DNA of 64,000 bases from Diadema setosum (Eukaryota; Echinodermata; Echinoidea; Diadematoida; Diadematidae), in assembly GCF_964275005.1 (NCBI RefSeq), contig NC_092705.1, forward strand, positions 16,643,385-16,707,384, written 5' to 3'. How positions within the stretch are numbered: position 1 is the first letter of the stretch; each line of letters begins with the position of its first letter. The notes under the pieces were generated by a model. The model made no database searches, was not told the origin of the DNA, and worked only from the letters and a program-made list of their open reading frames with translations. Positions 43,201 through 54,040 of this stretch are shown here, in pieces. The translations under genes and the position numbers were made by a program.

Positions 43201-45914
43201 TACAAACAGACGTACCGTCTCGCGAACGAAAACACTGGCCAACGATTTATAGGCAAACATGATTAAAGACAAAATTTTAAGTGTATAATTGTAGCCTGTT
43301 TAATGTCAAAGAATGGATAACATGATTATGTTTGCTGCTTTCCAAGGTACAAAATTGTAAGTTTGCTTCATGCATTATGATGCGAAAACCTGAAAATTAT
43401 ACGAGTTAAAGTTCAAAAGGTGACACTGACATACTGTCCTGGGTTATGACTTTTGATTGTTGTTTATCCTTCAATATCCGTTTTCCGTGTGTATTGTCTA
43501 CGCAAATGGTTAGGGAATAATGTGTAACGATACAATTTACGAGAGAAAGTAAAAATATGTCGGCTTAAAGTTGGTTCACCCTCAGAATAAAGAATCAACA
43601 ACATCTGACTAATTTGAATGAAAATTCATGAAATTGTGTGAACAAAAACGAATTATCTTCACATTCTGCGATCCGTCAGCGGGAGGGATGAATTTGAATG
43701 ACAATTGACGATTTTGAATGCTATGTCTTCGAAAATGTTTGACGAAAAACGAATTACAATGACAATTGACGAAATTGAAGTTAGGATTTGCGCTCCACGT
43801 GCTTCACGGGACGAAATTGAATAATAAATCTTTAAAATTGAATGACAAAAGTGCGAAAATGGATGGGAAAACCTATAGTAAAATATGACCATTTATGCAC
43901 GCTGGTGTTCTCGATATAATTAATGCAATGTAAAGTACAGCCTCACTTTGTGTTTGCTCCTTCAGGACGACATAACGATACCCGGATCAGCCGAGCCAGC
44001 AGGTTCAGTTTGCAACGGCTTCTACTCCGATTTCATACTCAGCTTTAGCATCAATGAAGTAAAATTATACTTTGTTACCCTGAGGTTTTACCTGGACGAT
44101 ACTGAGTGGTATATGTGGAACACGTCTATCATTTACATCAACGACCAGGGTAAGCGGATGCGTTTGAATACTGTAGCCCTGGTTTTGCAACTCCGGCTTA
44201 TAATTATTATCTTCTCTTTCTTATCTCCACCTTCTTAAAGAAAAGTTCTAGTTATAAGTTGGTCTGATAAGAAAGAGTAAAGTCTTGCGAGTACAACGAT
44301 GACAATTTAATCCAAATCGGATCAAACCCCCCCCCCACTACTGCTGCAACGAATACCAGTATGTACTTCTTTTACTTCCGCTATGAGTATACTGTTAATG
44401 ATACTACCTCTTCTACTACTGCATGTAACTGATAGTACTTCTATTTACTTTCGTCTCTCCTATAAGTTGTGTACTCCTCTAATTCTGCAAGCACAAACTA
44501 CAGTAATTTCTTTTTCCTCTACTTCTACCAAACGCCAAAACCAGCACTACGGATATAACGACTATCATCACTTCTTTTCTGTGAATGATATATGTTATCA
44601 TGCCTCTAACTCTCGAGATCCTATCTTTTTTTTCCCTCGGCAGAACCGGTTCCCCAAATGGAATCCAAGCTCCAGAGGCGCTTCGTTAGCCCAACCGGAA
44701 GTTACTACTCGTGCATCTCGGAGACCGTTACCGTGGGAATGACCTTTAACCTGACCCTCGAGAACATGGAGCTGCAGCCGTACAGTCAGGAAACGGAAAA
44801 AAACAATTTGGGCAGTGGTGAGCATGCTTGATTGATTAATTTGATCATCCGTTATTAAAGGAGACCTCCGGATGATTTTCAGACTTTTACATTTGAACAA
44901 CTATAAATAATATACTGAGTACAGAGTTTCAGAATTTATAGTGATTAGGTTGAGGAATAAGAGTGTTTTCAAAATTTACAACAAATTGCAATGAACAAGG
45001 ATGATGACATGGCAGACTCACCATAAGAATGCATGAGTTGGGGCTCAAGAAAGCGGAACAAAAGAAGATGGCATGCATATATTCTACACAGGTGAACTTG
45101 TCAAGCAAGTGTTATTGTAATGGAATTACACTGCTACATTTCTGAAATATGCGAGGCTCCTTTGTCATCAACACTGTTCAGTGTAATTTGTTTAAGATTT
45201 TTCAAAGTATTGTTTCTCTGCTCAAGGACCACGATAAATTCCACAAATCTATACATGGAGCTGTCGATTTATGTACTACATGATGTGAAATTATGAAAAT
45301 CGTCCGGAATGCCCCTTTAAGTCGGTCTGTTAAACTTTTTTTTTTTTCATTTCGTGAATTCGTTCGCTCACTTATTAAACAAAGAACAGTGTGATATAAT
45401 TTATAAAAGTAACAATATCTGAAATTTGTAACATACTGGTAATTTTGTGAAAAAGGGGACTGCAGAAAACGTGTTGCATTTTTACCATCAAAATGAATAT
45501 GATATAATGATATACTGTGATATATCACATATTTCATACAACGTATAGTAGGCCCGATATAATACAAAATATATACAATAAAGTAAGCCTAAAATACGTA
45601 ATAGTAGGCTTTTAATGCATAATAATTATGTACTGGACAGAAAGACAATGTATGTTTATGTAATACATCATTATATTATCTCCCATCTTGCTACTTACCT
45701 TTCCCACATTGACTTATTGACAAAGTAATGACTTACTTCTTCTTCTTTTTTTTTTTTTTGTTCTACAGCCAACTCCTGCATTGTACCATCAAGCCCGAAT
45801 GCCGCCCTCATCGTTGGGTTGACGCTAGGTGCCGTCATTTTCGTTCTCCTGATTGGGCTCTGCCTCATGTACAGGAAACAGAGTGCTGCCGGACGATACA
45901 ACCAATTTTCATAA
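31718..45914 (+). CDS. LAMP-family lysosomal membrane glycoprotein, 5 exons
   Basis: Join of 31718-31748, 41489-41850, 43966-44149, 44644-44817 and 45769-45914: 298 aa, all GT-AG, phases consistent. Order: signal peptide 1-20 (cleavage likely after AHA), Thr-rich mucin-like stalk about 21-105 with several NxT/S sites, one LAMP domain with four cysteines (C117-C147, C216-C254, the family's two disulfide loops), a membrane span about 263-285, and a 13-residue tail RKQSAAGRYNQFS. The tail's GRYNQF is close to the lysosome-targeting GYEQF/GYQTI of vertebrate LAMP2/LAMP1 and fits the YxxPhi signal read by AP adaptors. Having one LAMP domain plus a mucin stalk, it is built like CD68 or LAMP3 more than LAMP1/2 (two domains). 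Expected in late endosome/lysosome membranes. A first AATAAA lies 14 bp after the stop; another at 47273. Confidence 0.9.
33165..33262. repeat. (TTA)n/(TCA)n microsatellite
   Basis: Trinucleotide run of TTA changing to TCA; yields poly-Ile/poly-Asn shadow frames on the minus strand. Confidence 0.9.
34426..34955. mobile_element. inverted-repeat element, about 110-bp arms, with nested LINE tail
   Basis: Left arm starts TACTCTCTTAAA and right arm, inverted, TACTCTTGAAAA; both continue AAGGAGTGAATCACAGAAAAG-like and GAGTGAATTTTGAGTG. TA flanks both sides (34424-34425, 34956-34957). The arms are built from repeats of TTCACTC/GAGTGAA. A foreign segment at about 34533-34745 interrupts the element. 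Confidence 0.75.
34533..34745 (-). mobile_element. LINE 3' end inserted in the 34426-34955 element
   Basis: In the minus sense: GGGCTCCCCTGGAAAGCAG, then GAGGGGACTATCCTGTTTAA, then an AATAAATAGATAAATAA tail. A G-rich/C-rich stem followed by a short A/T microsatellite tail is typical of CR1/L2-like LINE 3' ends in marine invertebrates (inference from pattern). Confidence 0.55.
35629..35671. repeat. (TA)n microsatellite
   Basis: About 21 TA repeats. Confidence 0.95.
36025..39200. mobile_element. non-autonomous hAT-type element carrying a satellite array
   Basis: Left end CACTGGCGTAGCCAGG and right end, inverted, CAACGGCGTAGCCAGG match at 14 of 16 positions. They are flanked by a perfect 8-bp direct repeat GCTATGTC (36017-36024 and 39201-39208). 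An 8-bp duplication with a CA..GGCG terminus is the signature of hAT transposition. Just inside both ends lies CCGCCCCCCCTAAGAT (right) or its relative CGCCCCCCCTAAGAT (left). The interior has no transposase frame: 36.1-36.9 kb holds three diverged GCACCAGATCGCTGAATTTC units with G-stem hairpins, and the rest is an eight-copy satellite. Confidence 0.88.
36945..39175. repeat. eight-copy tandem satellite, unit 254-283 bp
   Basis: Landmark GGGTTCAGTCGCGTTCATGA recurs at about 37227, 37509, 37785, 38053, 38307, 38583 and 38862, with a diverged eighth unit near 39133. Each unit runs: TTCAATAATAATCTACA, AAACAAGTGGGACTGTTTC, ACATGCATCAAATTGCACCA, a hairpin GTGGGAGGGGGGACA with CCCCCCTCCCAC, then the module CTCGCTCGCTCCGCTCGCTC. 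Length differences sit mainly in the G/C hairpin. Repeating Met-His-Gln frames in it are shadows. Confidence 0.93.
39209..41488 (+). other. LAMP-like intron 1, right part
   Basis: No exon recognised; a (CT)n microsatellite lies at 40257-40324. Confidence 0.6.
40257..40324. repeat. (CT)n microsatellite
   Basis: Nearly pure CT run with CCCT interruptions. Confidence 0.93.
41489..41850 (+). CDS. LAMP-like exon 2 (Thr-rich stalk, first Cys)
   Basis: Acceptor TTGCAG, donor GTGAGG. Codes the end of the signal peptide, the Thr/Ala-rich stalk (ACC/ACG codons) and the start of the LAMP domain, NWLVTDSNNDTCMIMTF. The antisense frame here, rich in Val, is a shadow. Confidence 0.9.
42767..43873. mobile_element. 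1.1-kb foldback element in LAMP-like intron 2
   Basis: Left end GGTTTTCCCATTCATTTTC and right end, inverted, GGTTTTCCCATCCATTTTC, flanked by TATA on both sides (42763-42766, 43874-43877). The arms, about 270-300 bp each, are built of irregular repeats of TTTCGTC, ATTCAATTTCGTC and ATTCAAATTCGTC; the middle (about 43070-43600) is unrelated single-copy-like sequence with C and CA runs. No transposase frame. Confidence 0.75.
43966..44149 (+). CDS. LAMP-like exon 3 (second Cys)
   Basis: Acceptor CTTCAG, donor GTAAGC. Codes DDITIPGSAEPAGSVCNGFY, then LSFSINEVKLYFVTLRFYL and WNTSIIYINDQ, matching the SGSCG...L.L......L.F.F...... segment of LAMP domains. Starts 92 bp after the foldback element in intron 2. 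Confidence 0.92.
44150..44643 (+). other. LAMP-like intron 3
   Basis: 494-bp intron, T- and CT-rich towards the acceptor. Confidence 0.85.
44644..44817 (+). CDS. LAMP-like exon 4 (third Cys)
   Basis: Acceptor CGGCAG, donor GTGAGC. Codes PVPQMESKLQRRFVSPTGSY, YSCISETVTV and FNLTLENMELQPY, corresponding to the GNSYKCN..E...V....V.....QAF part of LAMP domains. Confidence 0.92.
44818..45768 (+). other. LAMP-like intron 4
   Basis: 951-bp intron ending in a long TTCTTCTTTT pyrimidine tract; nothing else recognised. Confidence 0.85.
45769..45914 (+). CDS. LAMP-like exon 5 (fourth Cys, membrane span, tail)
   Basis: Acceptor TTCTACAG after a long T-run; TAA stop at 45912-45914. Codes ANSCIVPSSPNAALIVG, a 23-residue hydrophobic span ending LIGLCLMY, and the tail RKQSAAGRYNQFS. 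The YNQF signal sits 9 residues from the membrane, the short spacing usual in LAMPs. Confidence 0.94.
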
Positions 45915-48657
45915 GGCGTGACATAATGAATAAATTCATTCATTCTCCTATGGCCCCTCCCCCCCCCCCCCATATAAATTTCGATTTCATATCCATGGAT
46001 AATATTCAATGTCCCATTGGATATAGCCAATGTATATGTGGCGACACAGGAAGGCGAGATTTTTGACTGTCGAATCCAGTTTTCTAGTTTTCCGGTGATT
46101 ATTACAGTTGTTCCTTCATGTTTGTTTATTCCAGGGAAAGGGGTGGGGGGGGGGGGGGGGGAGAAAAGAGGACAGAATATGTGGTATAAGAGTGCTCACG
46201 TTTAACCTTTGAACTTGTGTCGAAGGATCAACGAGAAAAAAACAAACAAACAAAAAACCACAACCACTATTCACTTCAGGCCCACTTATATCCCAAAAGT
46301 AATTTTCGTTGACGTATTGATTTGTATTGCGCCGGTTTGTAATGAGCTGGCACTTAAAACAGATGGTATTAAAATGTGTAATTACTATGTATATATACAT
46401 GATTTTTTGATTAACAGATATGGAATTAACAAGTGCCTTCCCTTGGCATCAATTCATGTACGGTTTTGTGTGTAACTCTGCATTATTTTGTCTTGTACTC
46501 GGCGAAACTAATATAGCTTAAGGGCCACAGTTACATATATTTTAGTCGTAAGGTATATAGTTTTCGTGTGTCATTATGTAGAAAAGGTATAGGTAACATG
46601 TACAGTTGTATTGATTTATACAGGAATGAATCGCTTAGCGTTCAGTCGTTTAATTTGACACTGGAAATGAAGCAACTTCGCGAATGAGGAACGATTTTGA
46701 TTGTTGTTGAACACAATAGAAATGTCTTTGTGTATGCATGTGTTTGTACGTATACATGTGTGTGTGTGTATGTGTGTGTGTGTATGTATGTGCATGTGTG
46801 TGTGACATTCGAGAGTATTGGTATTTGTGACAAATTTTTTCATTCTTTCTCCGACAGCAACTGTAGGTGCAGAACATTTGGGAAAAATAATAATCAATAG
46901 ATTTTTATTGTAAATCACATGTAATCACTATTTCTCTCTCTATCTCTTTTAGCGTAAAGAGAACATTATGGGACATATCGGAAAAAAGCAATACAACTCA
47001 TGACTCTCACTAACTTAGAGAGTGAAAGACGAGAGACTAAGACCAGGAGAGGGCAAAGGGGAAAAAAAAATGTAGAACAACCTGTAGTCTTTCCCACTGC
47101 CATTCCAGATCGTATATGCGTCTAAAGAGCCCTATACCAATATTGAACGATCAATAATGAAAGTGTCATTCAATGCGTTTTATGAGATGTCCACTTTGAA
47201 TTGGCTGAATTATTATGAGAAAAGATGATGTAAAAAGTTGCTTGTTGATATTCATGATTTTGAATTTGCCGGAATAAATATTATTACATGGAATATCCCT
47301 CGCATATTTTGATTTTCAGTATAAAATAAGTGATTTTTTTTTTCATCTCATTCGTCATGTATTCCTTCGTACAGCAGTGTTTCACTCAAATCCAAAGCTA
47401 CAGATAATCTACAAAAAAAAAAAAAAAATACAGCAGCATTCATCGTTTACAGTCACATTGCATGATTTTACTGCGTCGCCGTGAATTTCCATATTGTCTT
47501 GTTCATTATTTTGTTCTGTTGAAAAACGAAATGAATTTTCCTTCCCTCGTCTATTCGCGAACAATCAATCGTTCAGTATTTCACACGACGAACAGATATC
47601 ATGTCGTATAAATAATGATCAAACTTCACGAATCAGTGTATCATCAATATTGCACCACTCAAAACCTGGTCAAAGTATAGTGCATGTTACCACGACAACC
47701 GCATGACACCCTCACAAGATGACTTATAAGAGTGAATGCTTGTGGTGCGTCTCATCAAAATCAATATTACTGCTACACGTCCTCAAAAAAGTGACGAGTC
47801 GCATTAATAAACAAACAAAGTCATAAATCGTCAACCGTCTGTGATTGGGGCATAACACGTCCTTACATAAAAGCAGATTGCATTCATTCTAAGCCATACA
47901 TTCGAGCTGAACTGGGCTGATTCTTGTCACCGTAACATAAAGGTATAATACTGCCACATTTTTAAATAAAAATGACTGCATTTCATTCTGTTAACTCTCT
48001 GTGTGCCATATTAATTACCTGTTCATAGTTTGTGTGTGTGTGTGTGTGCAAAATTTGAGCACAGTTGACTCAATGGCACGAGAACGTTTATTTTCGGCAC
48101 ACTTTGGTAACACCAGTGTAAAAAAGCAATATCCATCTAATTAAATGCAATTACGTCACAATTCGAAATCTATGACATGAAATACTTTACTTTGAAGTAA
48201 ATGAAAGCTTCTGTTCTTATTCAAATGTCCCGAGAGGAATAGTAGTCTTTTACCAATGTATTGTTGTGTCCCCTTCCTCCCTTAAATTACAATCTTCAAG
48301 TTTCACTTGGAATTTAGATCGTTTTAGGTAGAAAATGTCACAAGTGTACACTGTCTTTTTATTACGCCGTAAAATTGCTATGACGGATTTTGTGTGTTTG
48401 ATTTCTCTGATGAAATATCATTCGCTGAACTTATATTGGACCAATAAATGGAAACATTGCGATAACCACGTAAGGCGTAAAATGATAAGGTAGAGGAGCG
48501 AAACACACGTTTAATGTGTGGATACAACTGACCTTTGCATTTGAAACTGCGGTTGTTATTTGAAGATTGTTTGAGCACTATAAAATCTATAATTTATGCG
48601 TTTACATCATGCTTGAGGATGTTAGCGGGGGGGGGGATGGGCGAGGGATGAGGAGGA
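45915..48657 (+). other. LAMP-like 3'UTR and intergenic
   Basis: AATAAA at 45929-45934 (probably too near the stop to be the main signal) and at 47273-47278. Homopolymers at about 45960 (C) and 46147 (G) and a (TG)n run at 46757-46805. No coding frame recognised. Confidence 0.45.
46757..46805. repeat. (TG)n microsatellite
   Basis: TG run with TATG and CATG interruptions. Confidence 0.9.
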
Positions 48658-48705
48658 AAGAGAGAAAGAGAGAGAGAGAGAGGGAGAGAGAGAGAGAGAG
48701 AGAAG
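48658..48705. repeat. (GA)n microsatellite
   Basis: GA run following a G homopolymer at about 48626. Confidence 0.93.
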
Positions 48706-50462
48706 GAAGGAGTGTGGGAAAGAAGAATACAAAAGAGATGTATAAGCTGATAAGATAATAATTGTTATCATTACTTCTAAATCACTGGGCAATGCTTTAT
48801 GTCTGTTGAATCAATAGGTAATTTTTGAACCATCATTCACCGAGTTCTATACCGCCAGCGGGTGGTGCTCGGATAAACATAAAAACATAAGTTTTCCTCT
48901 GATTTCAAAAGAACATTACATAAACTTTAATTGGAAGATATACAGATATGATAAAAACCGACTGCACACTAACCAAAGAATATTAGCGCGATTGCTTGCT
49001 AAACACAAAATACTTTGAAGAAAACAAACTTGACACCAATGCTATCTTCATCTACTTTTCAGCCTTGTTTTATAAAAACGAGGCATGTTTTAGTAGGTCA
49101 CACAAACTATAATTCTATCATGTAAAGCTTAGGTGCCTTTTGTTGATTTCCGTTTTATTTCTGCATTCATTGTCAATACAATACTAAAAAAGTTTGCAAA
49201 GTGTCGGCATGATCGTACATCAGTATAGACTATAAAAACGTAGTGCAATCGTAGCCAAACAATGTAAAATACATACATGTATAAGTATATAATACACTGT
49301 AAAAACATAGTTCAATCGTAGGAAAAATATGTAGGCCTAAAGTAAGTATAATGCAATGCCATCTCAAAGGTACACGATCAGAAGAAACGCTTTGCATACA
49401 ATTTTGAGAAAAAATTGGATATTCAGTGGACAATCTTTACAAGCAGAGCTTGACTAGGAAGATGGCCTCAGGTAGTGTTTCAACATAAAATAAACTATCA
49501 TCATTCTATAACAGTATGCTAAATTACGCCAATCACTGAAACAACAAGAAACAGCTATTGTATAAGTCCGCGAGAGATCATTAACGTCTTGTATCAGACT
49601 TATCACTGCATGATTCTGTACTTTCAAAATCACTAAAAGGTAAAGTTTATCGTCAATTACATAAGATATACAACAGTTATATAAGCTCGTTCTTTTCCTG
49701 TCTACTTTTCCTCGGAAAGCATGTTCTTAATTATTAGGTTCAAGTCACTTCAGGTAATTATTAGGGTAAAGATCGTTGATAGGCGGTAAATCTCTTTCGG
49801 AACCTAGAAATGAGACATAATGCGCATACGATGAAATTTTCACAATGGGTGAAGATACAACGTGTACAAATTTTGATTCTTCATTAGGAGGAGACCTTGA
49901 TGCCACCCATTGATTTTCCTCATTTTGAACCCCGCAGTGTTGCATACCTGCAGCAGTGTCATAAAGGGATCTTAAAATCGCTGCCAAAGAAAAATAAACA
50001 GGACACTGATTATGCTGTCAATCGTACAAAAAAGAGGGAGGGGACAAGGTATGATATCTACATATATATAGAGAGTGTGTACTCAACAACAATAAAAAAG
50101 TTTGTTTATAAAAAGGCAGATAGTAAATTATTTGAGACACTCCTGCCGCAGGGAGTGAACCACAAGGAAGACAGTGAATAGAATGAGAAGTATGTAATAA
50201 ATCAGAAAAACTGCATGGAGGGCACAGGTAATGGACCTCATTTCATTTTCCGATTAACGAACCATGGAAATAACGAGCATTATCCATTCTGTCTCGGTGA
50301 TATCTCCAAGCATAAAACTACTCAGGCGTATCAGCGTTTCTTACCAAGTACCAACACACTAACGTGGTAAAATGATACAAGAAATTTAATGTATGAAGAA
50401 CTCATTTCCACAATTTGCTAAATCCATTTTTCACCAAATTGGACTTTCAGAAAAAAAATATA
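48706..50462. other. non-coding, no firm feature
   Basis: AT-rich. A minus-strand open segment at 49748-49987 follows a good acceptor (TTTTTCTTTGGCAG) and ends in a stop, but I see no domain in it. Confidence 0.35.
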
Positions 50463-50712
50463 TTTAATTTCAATTTTATTTCCATTTCCATTGAATAAAC
50501 AGGAAAAATCATATACAATACATTTACAGAACATATTTGTAACCATTTCAAAGAAAACATACAAGTGGTCACGAGCAACAACAGAAATTCCTTTCTAAGG
50601 TATATACATACATAATACAAAGATTAGAATGGAAATGGAGGGTCCCACTAAAAAGCAAAGCTTGTAGGGTGTGGGACCCTCGGAAATACGTACACAAAAT
50701 CAAAACCAATGT
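50463..50712 (-). mobile_element. LINE 3' end (probable)
   Basis: In the minus sense: GAGGGTCCCACACCCTACAA, then TTTAGTGGGACCCTCC, able to form a GGGTCCCAC/GTGGGACCC stem, a T-rich stretch, and a GGAAATAAAATTGAAATTAA tail. Stem plus A-rich tail resembles LINE 3'UTRs; no ORF2 residue is left, so the class is inferred. Confidence 0.5.
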
Positions 50713-51196
50713 CAACTGACATGAAATTAACTTAGGAAGGAAAAAAAGAAAGAAAAAAAAAAGGAAAAAGAAGAAAAAGGGGGAAATGAGACTATGGTAC
50801 AACACACGCCATCGTGGACACAAGCATACTGTACTTCATGATGTAAATTCAATGATAAAACGATAAAACGCTCCCTGGTTTGATATTGCGATTGATTGGG
50901 TGCATATACCGGTATAAATGCATAGGAACGGATATAAAAAAGAGAAAGAGAATAGACTCATCATGAATAGATATTCATCTTTAGTAGTCCAATACAGTAA
51001 ACTCTTTAAAGTATTGATTTTCTTTTTGCAAGAAAATTGAGAAATCAGGCGATTAAAAAAAAAAGTTTTTATTCCTTGCCACCAAAAGAGGATTTAATAC
51101 CTTTTGGAAAGGAATTCGTCATAGTATTATGTAATAGAAATATTATAGCATCCTATACTTGAGTGGTTACTCTGTCAAAGCACGGAGGTACACCCT

Positions 51197-51379
51197 GTGA
51201 ATAAATCATACTTACCTCAGCCAGGAGACGCCCTTTCTCTTCATGAGGACAGTGGGGCAGGTGATGATGGAGAGGATGAAACTGACGACGAGAAGAACGC
51301 ACGTGGTCGACGAGAAGAACGCACGTGGTCGACGAGAAGAACGCACGTGTTCGACGAAGGACCCCTCGATGAGGGCTAG
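51197..51379. other. exon-like island with a 22-bp triplication, strand undecided
   Basis: GC-richer than its surroundings. Minus reading: an open frame coding a membrane-span-like TCVLLVVSFILSIITCPTVL followed by MKRKGVSWL and a perfect donor GTAAGT at 51212-51217. Plus reading: an acceptor (CTTACCTCAG) followed by an acidic frame with SGAGDDGEDETDDEKNARGR. A 22-bp unit ACCACGTGCGTTCTTCTCGT+CG (minus sense) is present three times, shifting the frame. I do not recognise the protein; it may be a decayed exon. Confidence 0.4.
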
Positions 51380-52162
51380 CTGTGGGACCTTCTATCGATA
51401 AAACACCAATGGAGAACGGTAGTGTTTGTTCTTTCCTGGTTTATATTATCTTTTCTTTCTGTGTGTGTGTGTGTCTCTCTCTATCTCTTTATGGGGGGGG
51501 GGGGGGAGTCGTTTTTTGTTTTTGTTTTTGTTTTTCTGTTGGTCGAAATGCCACAAATTAAACGCTGCCTCTGCACAATCCGATGCGGATGCTAACGCAT
51601 ATCACTTTTTGTTGAATTTGGCTATATAAGGTTTTGTACACTTAAATGAAAGCACTTTGCGTTTTGGAAAAAAAAAATGCATAATACACGTACCTATAAT
51701 AGAAGAGAGAAAAAAAAACATTTACAAGGCTGAACTTGCTTTGGGTAATATCAGACAGCAGTAAGTAACAAGCATATCTATTATATTTTTACATCACTGA
51801 AATAATACTCTCTAGCGTCCTCTTGTGTGTCTCCGTATTCTGGGATAATGATCTTCTTATTCCCAAGATTCTGTACTATTGGGCTATATAAGGTTTTGTA
51901 CACTTAAATGAAAGCACTTTGCGTTTTGGAAAAAACAATGCATAATACACGTACCTATAATTTCTATAATACACGAAAATTTGAAAAAAAGTGACATAGA
52001 GCTAGTGGTGATTGAGACCTTTAATCAGTGGTATACTTTCCTCTATTAATACCTGAATACGGTGAAGGGATCTCTCTTTACAATAGGCCCACGTAGGCCC
52101 ACACTGTATTATTTTCTTCAAGAACGATAGCTCATAATTTATATTACGTATGCCACTTTAAC

Positions 52163-52289
52163 CCTACAAGAAGAAATCTCTGCCAGGCAATGTTCCATCC
52201 ATGACACACGTATCTCCAACACCGTTGGTGGCAGAACACGTGACACTGATGCAGTTATCGGGGAGTGGAGACAGGATCGCTGAGGCACA
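52163..52289 (-). other. exon-like segment, Cys-containing, terminal
   Basis: On the minus strand an excellent acceptor (CCTTGTCCTCCTCCAG, ending 52290) precedes an open frame coding CASAILSPLPDNCISVTCSA, then GDTCVMDGTLPG and a TAG stop near 52161. Codons are GC-rich relative to the neighbourhood. No family recognised. The MITE at 52323-52562 lies in what would be the preceding intron. Confidence 0.4.
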
Positions 52290-52322
52290 GCTGGAGGAGG
52301 ACAAGGTGTCGTTATCAACGTA

Positions 52323-52562
52323 CTGGTGTATCTTAGTGGAAATTTTCGCGGCGTTTAAATTTTCGCGCATTTCGCCCAACCAAAAACTAGCGGAAAAACA
52401 AAAGCACGCGAATATTTCTGTTTGCGATATTATGTTCCAATAGTTGATGTCTTGATTCCGCGGAGTTAAAAACAAGCGAAGCTCTTCTTACTATATCTCC
52501 CTGTTCTTGCCCAGCGGATCGAGCGCGAAAAATTGGTCGCGCGAAAATATCCACTTTTACAG
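52323..52562. mobile_element. MITE with TTTTCGCG termini and TA duplication
   Basis: Right end, inverted, CTGTAAAAGTGGATATTTTC; left end CTGGTGTATCTTAGTGGAAA then TTTTCGCGG. TA flanks both sides (52321-52322, 52563-52564). Interior TTTTCGCG and AATTTTTCGCGC words alternate. A partial copy sits at 13445-13555. Confidence 0.8.
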
Positions 52563-52950
52563 TATATGTGTGGAAATGTGGGTAAGGCTGGTAAGAGAGA
52601 TCAACATGGCAGGTGATTAAGATAATGACGTTACCATGTTTCTTTTATATGATTTCCATCGTCTGGATCCTAAGGATTTTACTCTTATAGCAGGTTTTTA
52701 GGGGCCGCGTTCTAGATCGAGATTGACCAGAGAAAAAGGAAAGGGTAAAAAACAATATTGACACTTACCATGGAAAAGCCTGTTTAGGAGGTTCTTTTTC
52801 CACACCACAGTGTTCCAATAGCGATATAAAACGTGAGTAGTGTATATATACCTGCCGTTTTGATGTTGATTTGAATAATCGTTGGCTAATTCACACAGTG
52901 AAGAGTACCAACATGATTGCTCTGGTCTCAATATTATCATCATCATTGTT

Positions 52951-52954
52951 ATTT

Positions 52955-52989
<35 letters not shown>

Positions 52990-52992
52990 TTT
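52951..52992. repeat. (TTTA)n microsatellite
   Basis: About ten TTTA units. Confidence 0.95.
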
Positions 52993-53118
52993 GTCTATTC
53001 ATTTATCTATTTTAGACAAAGGTGTCGCAATGTTGTTTCACAGTCAATAGTTTGGCTTCACTTTAATCTCATTATTACCACTGAAACTTTCAGAACAGGT
53101 GTTGATCCAATTCATTTA

Positions 53119-53406
53119 AAGGGGATGGCTAGTAACTGATCAGTAGGAATCAATTGGAATGCCTGGGGATGATTTTTGTGGGATTCATTTAATAGAGTAC
53201 ATTATGTATCTATTGTTGTGTGAGTTATTATTTGCTTCAGAACGGTCTCATATTAAAATAATGTGCAGTTTTATGCCCTGTCACTGTACGGGCATGCTAA
53301 CCTGGAAACATTAAACTGCACATTAATTGAATATAAGACCATTGTGAAGCAAATAATTTTCACACAACAATATGTATATATATATATAATGTACTCTTAA
53401 ATGAAT
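53119..53406. mobile_element. foldback element, copy 2 (right end lost)
   Basis: Left end AAGGGGATGGCTAGTAACTG as in the 12597 copy; the centre reads GTGCAGTTTTATGCCC and the right arm runs back through TTAAACTGCACATTA and ACACAACAATA, but stops after ACTCTTAAATGAAT, about 50-60 bp short of the expected end. Confidence 0.8.
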
Positions 53407-53639
53407 GTACAGTTATAATCAGTAATGCCGTGTGGTGGGAGAATGAGTATTAGTAGTGTCTGTATGTGTTTATGTGTGTGAGAGTCATTTATTGGATGTG
53501 ATGAAGAGATGATTGCGTGTATGTGTTTGTGAGTGTACCTGTGTTTGCGCGTGCGTGTATGTTTGTGAGAGAGAGGGAGGGGAAAGATGTGAATACAATG
53601 TAAGAAAAGGAAGTAACCGCATGGGTCCCTTTTATTCGT

Positions 53640-53860
53640 CACGTACAGTGTGTTGAATGAATAGTGAATGTAATATATTTCATAATGAATAATGTTGCAA
53701 ATGATGTCAATTGTTATTCTTTAAATAGTGATGAATGATTTGAAAATTGTAAATATTTTCTTTTTTAATCAACTATGTATTGTGTGAACAAATGTTGCAA
53801 TTCAGCCTTTTGGCTGCGAGAACATTATATAAACCATACCCTACCATACCATACCATACA
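53640..53860 (+). mobile_element. LINE 3' end with (ACCAT)n tail (probable)
   Basis: A GCCTTTTGGC stem-loop word (CAGCCTTTTGGCTG), AGAACATTATATAAACC and then four ACCAT/ACCCT pentamers. Structure again stem plus microsatellite tail; no coding part left. Confidence 0.45.
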
Positions 53861-53879
53861 AAGGTTGTGTAAATGGTAA

Positions 53880-54040
<161 letters not shown>

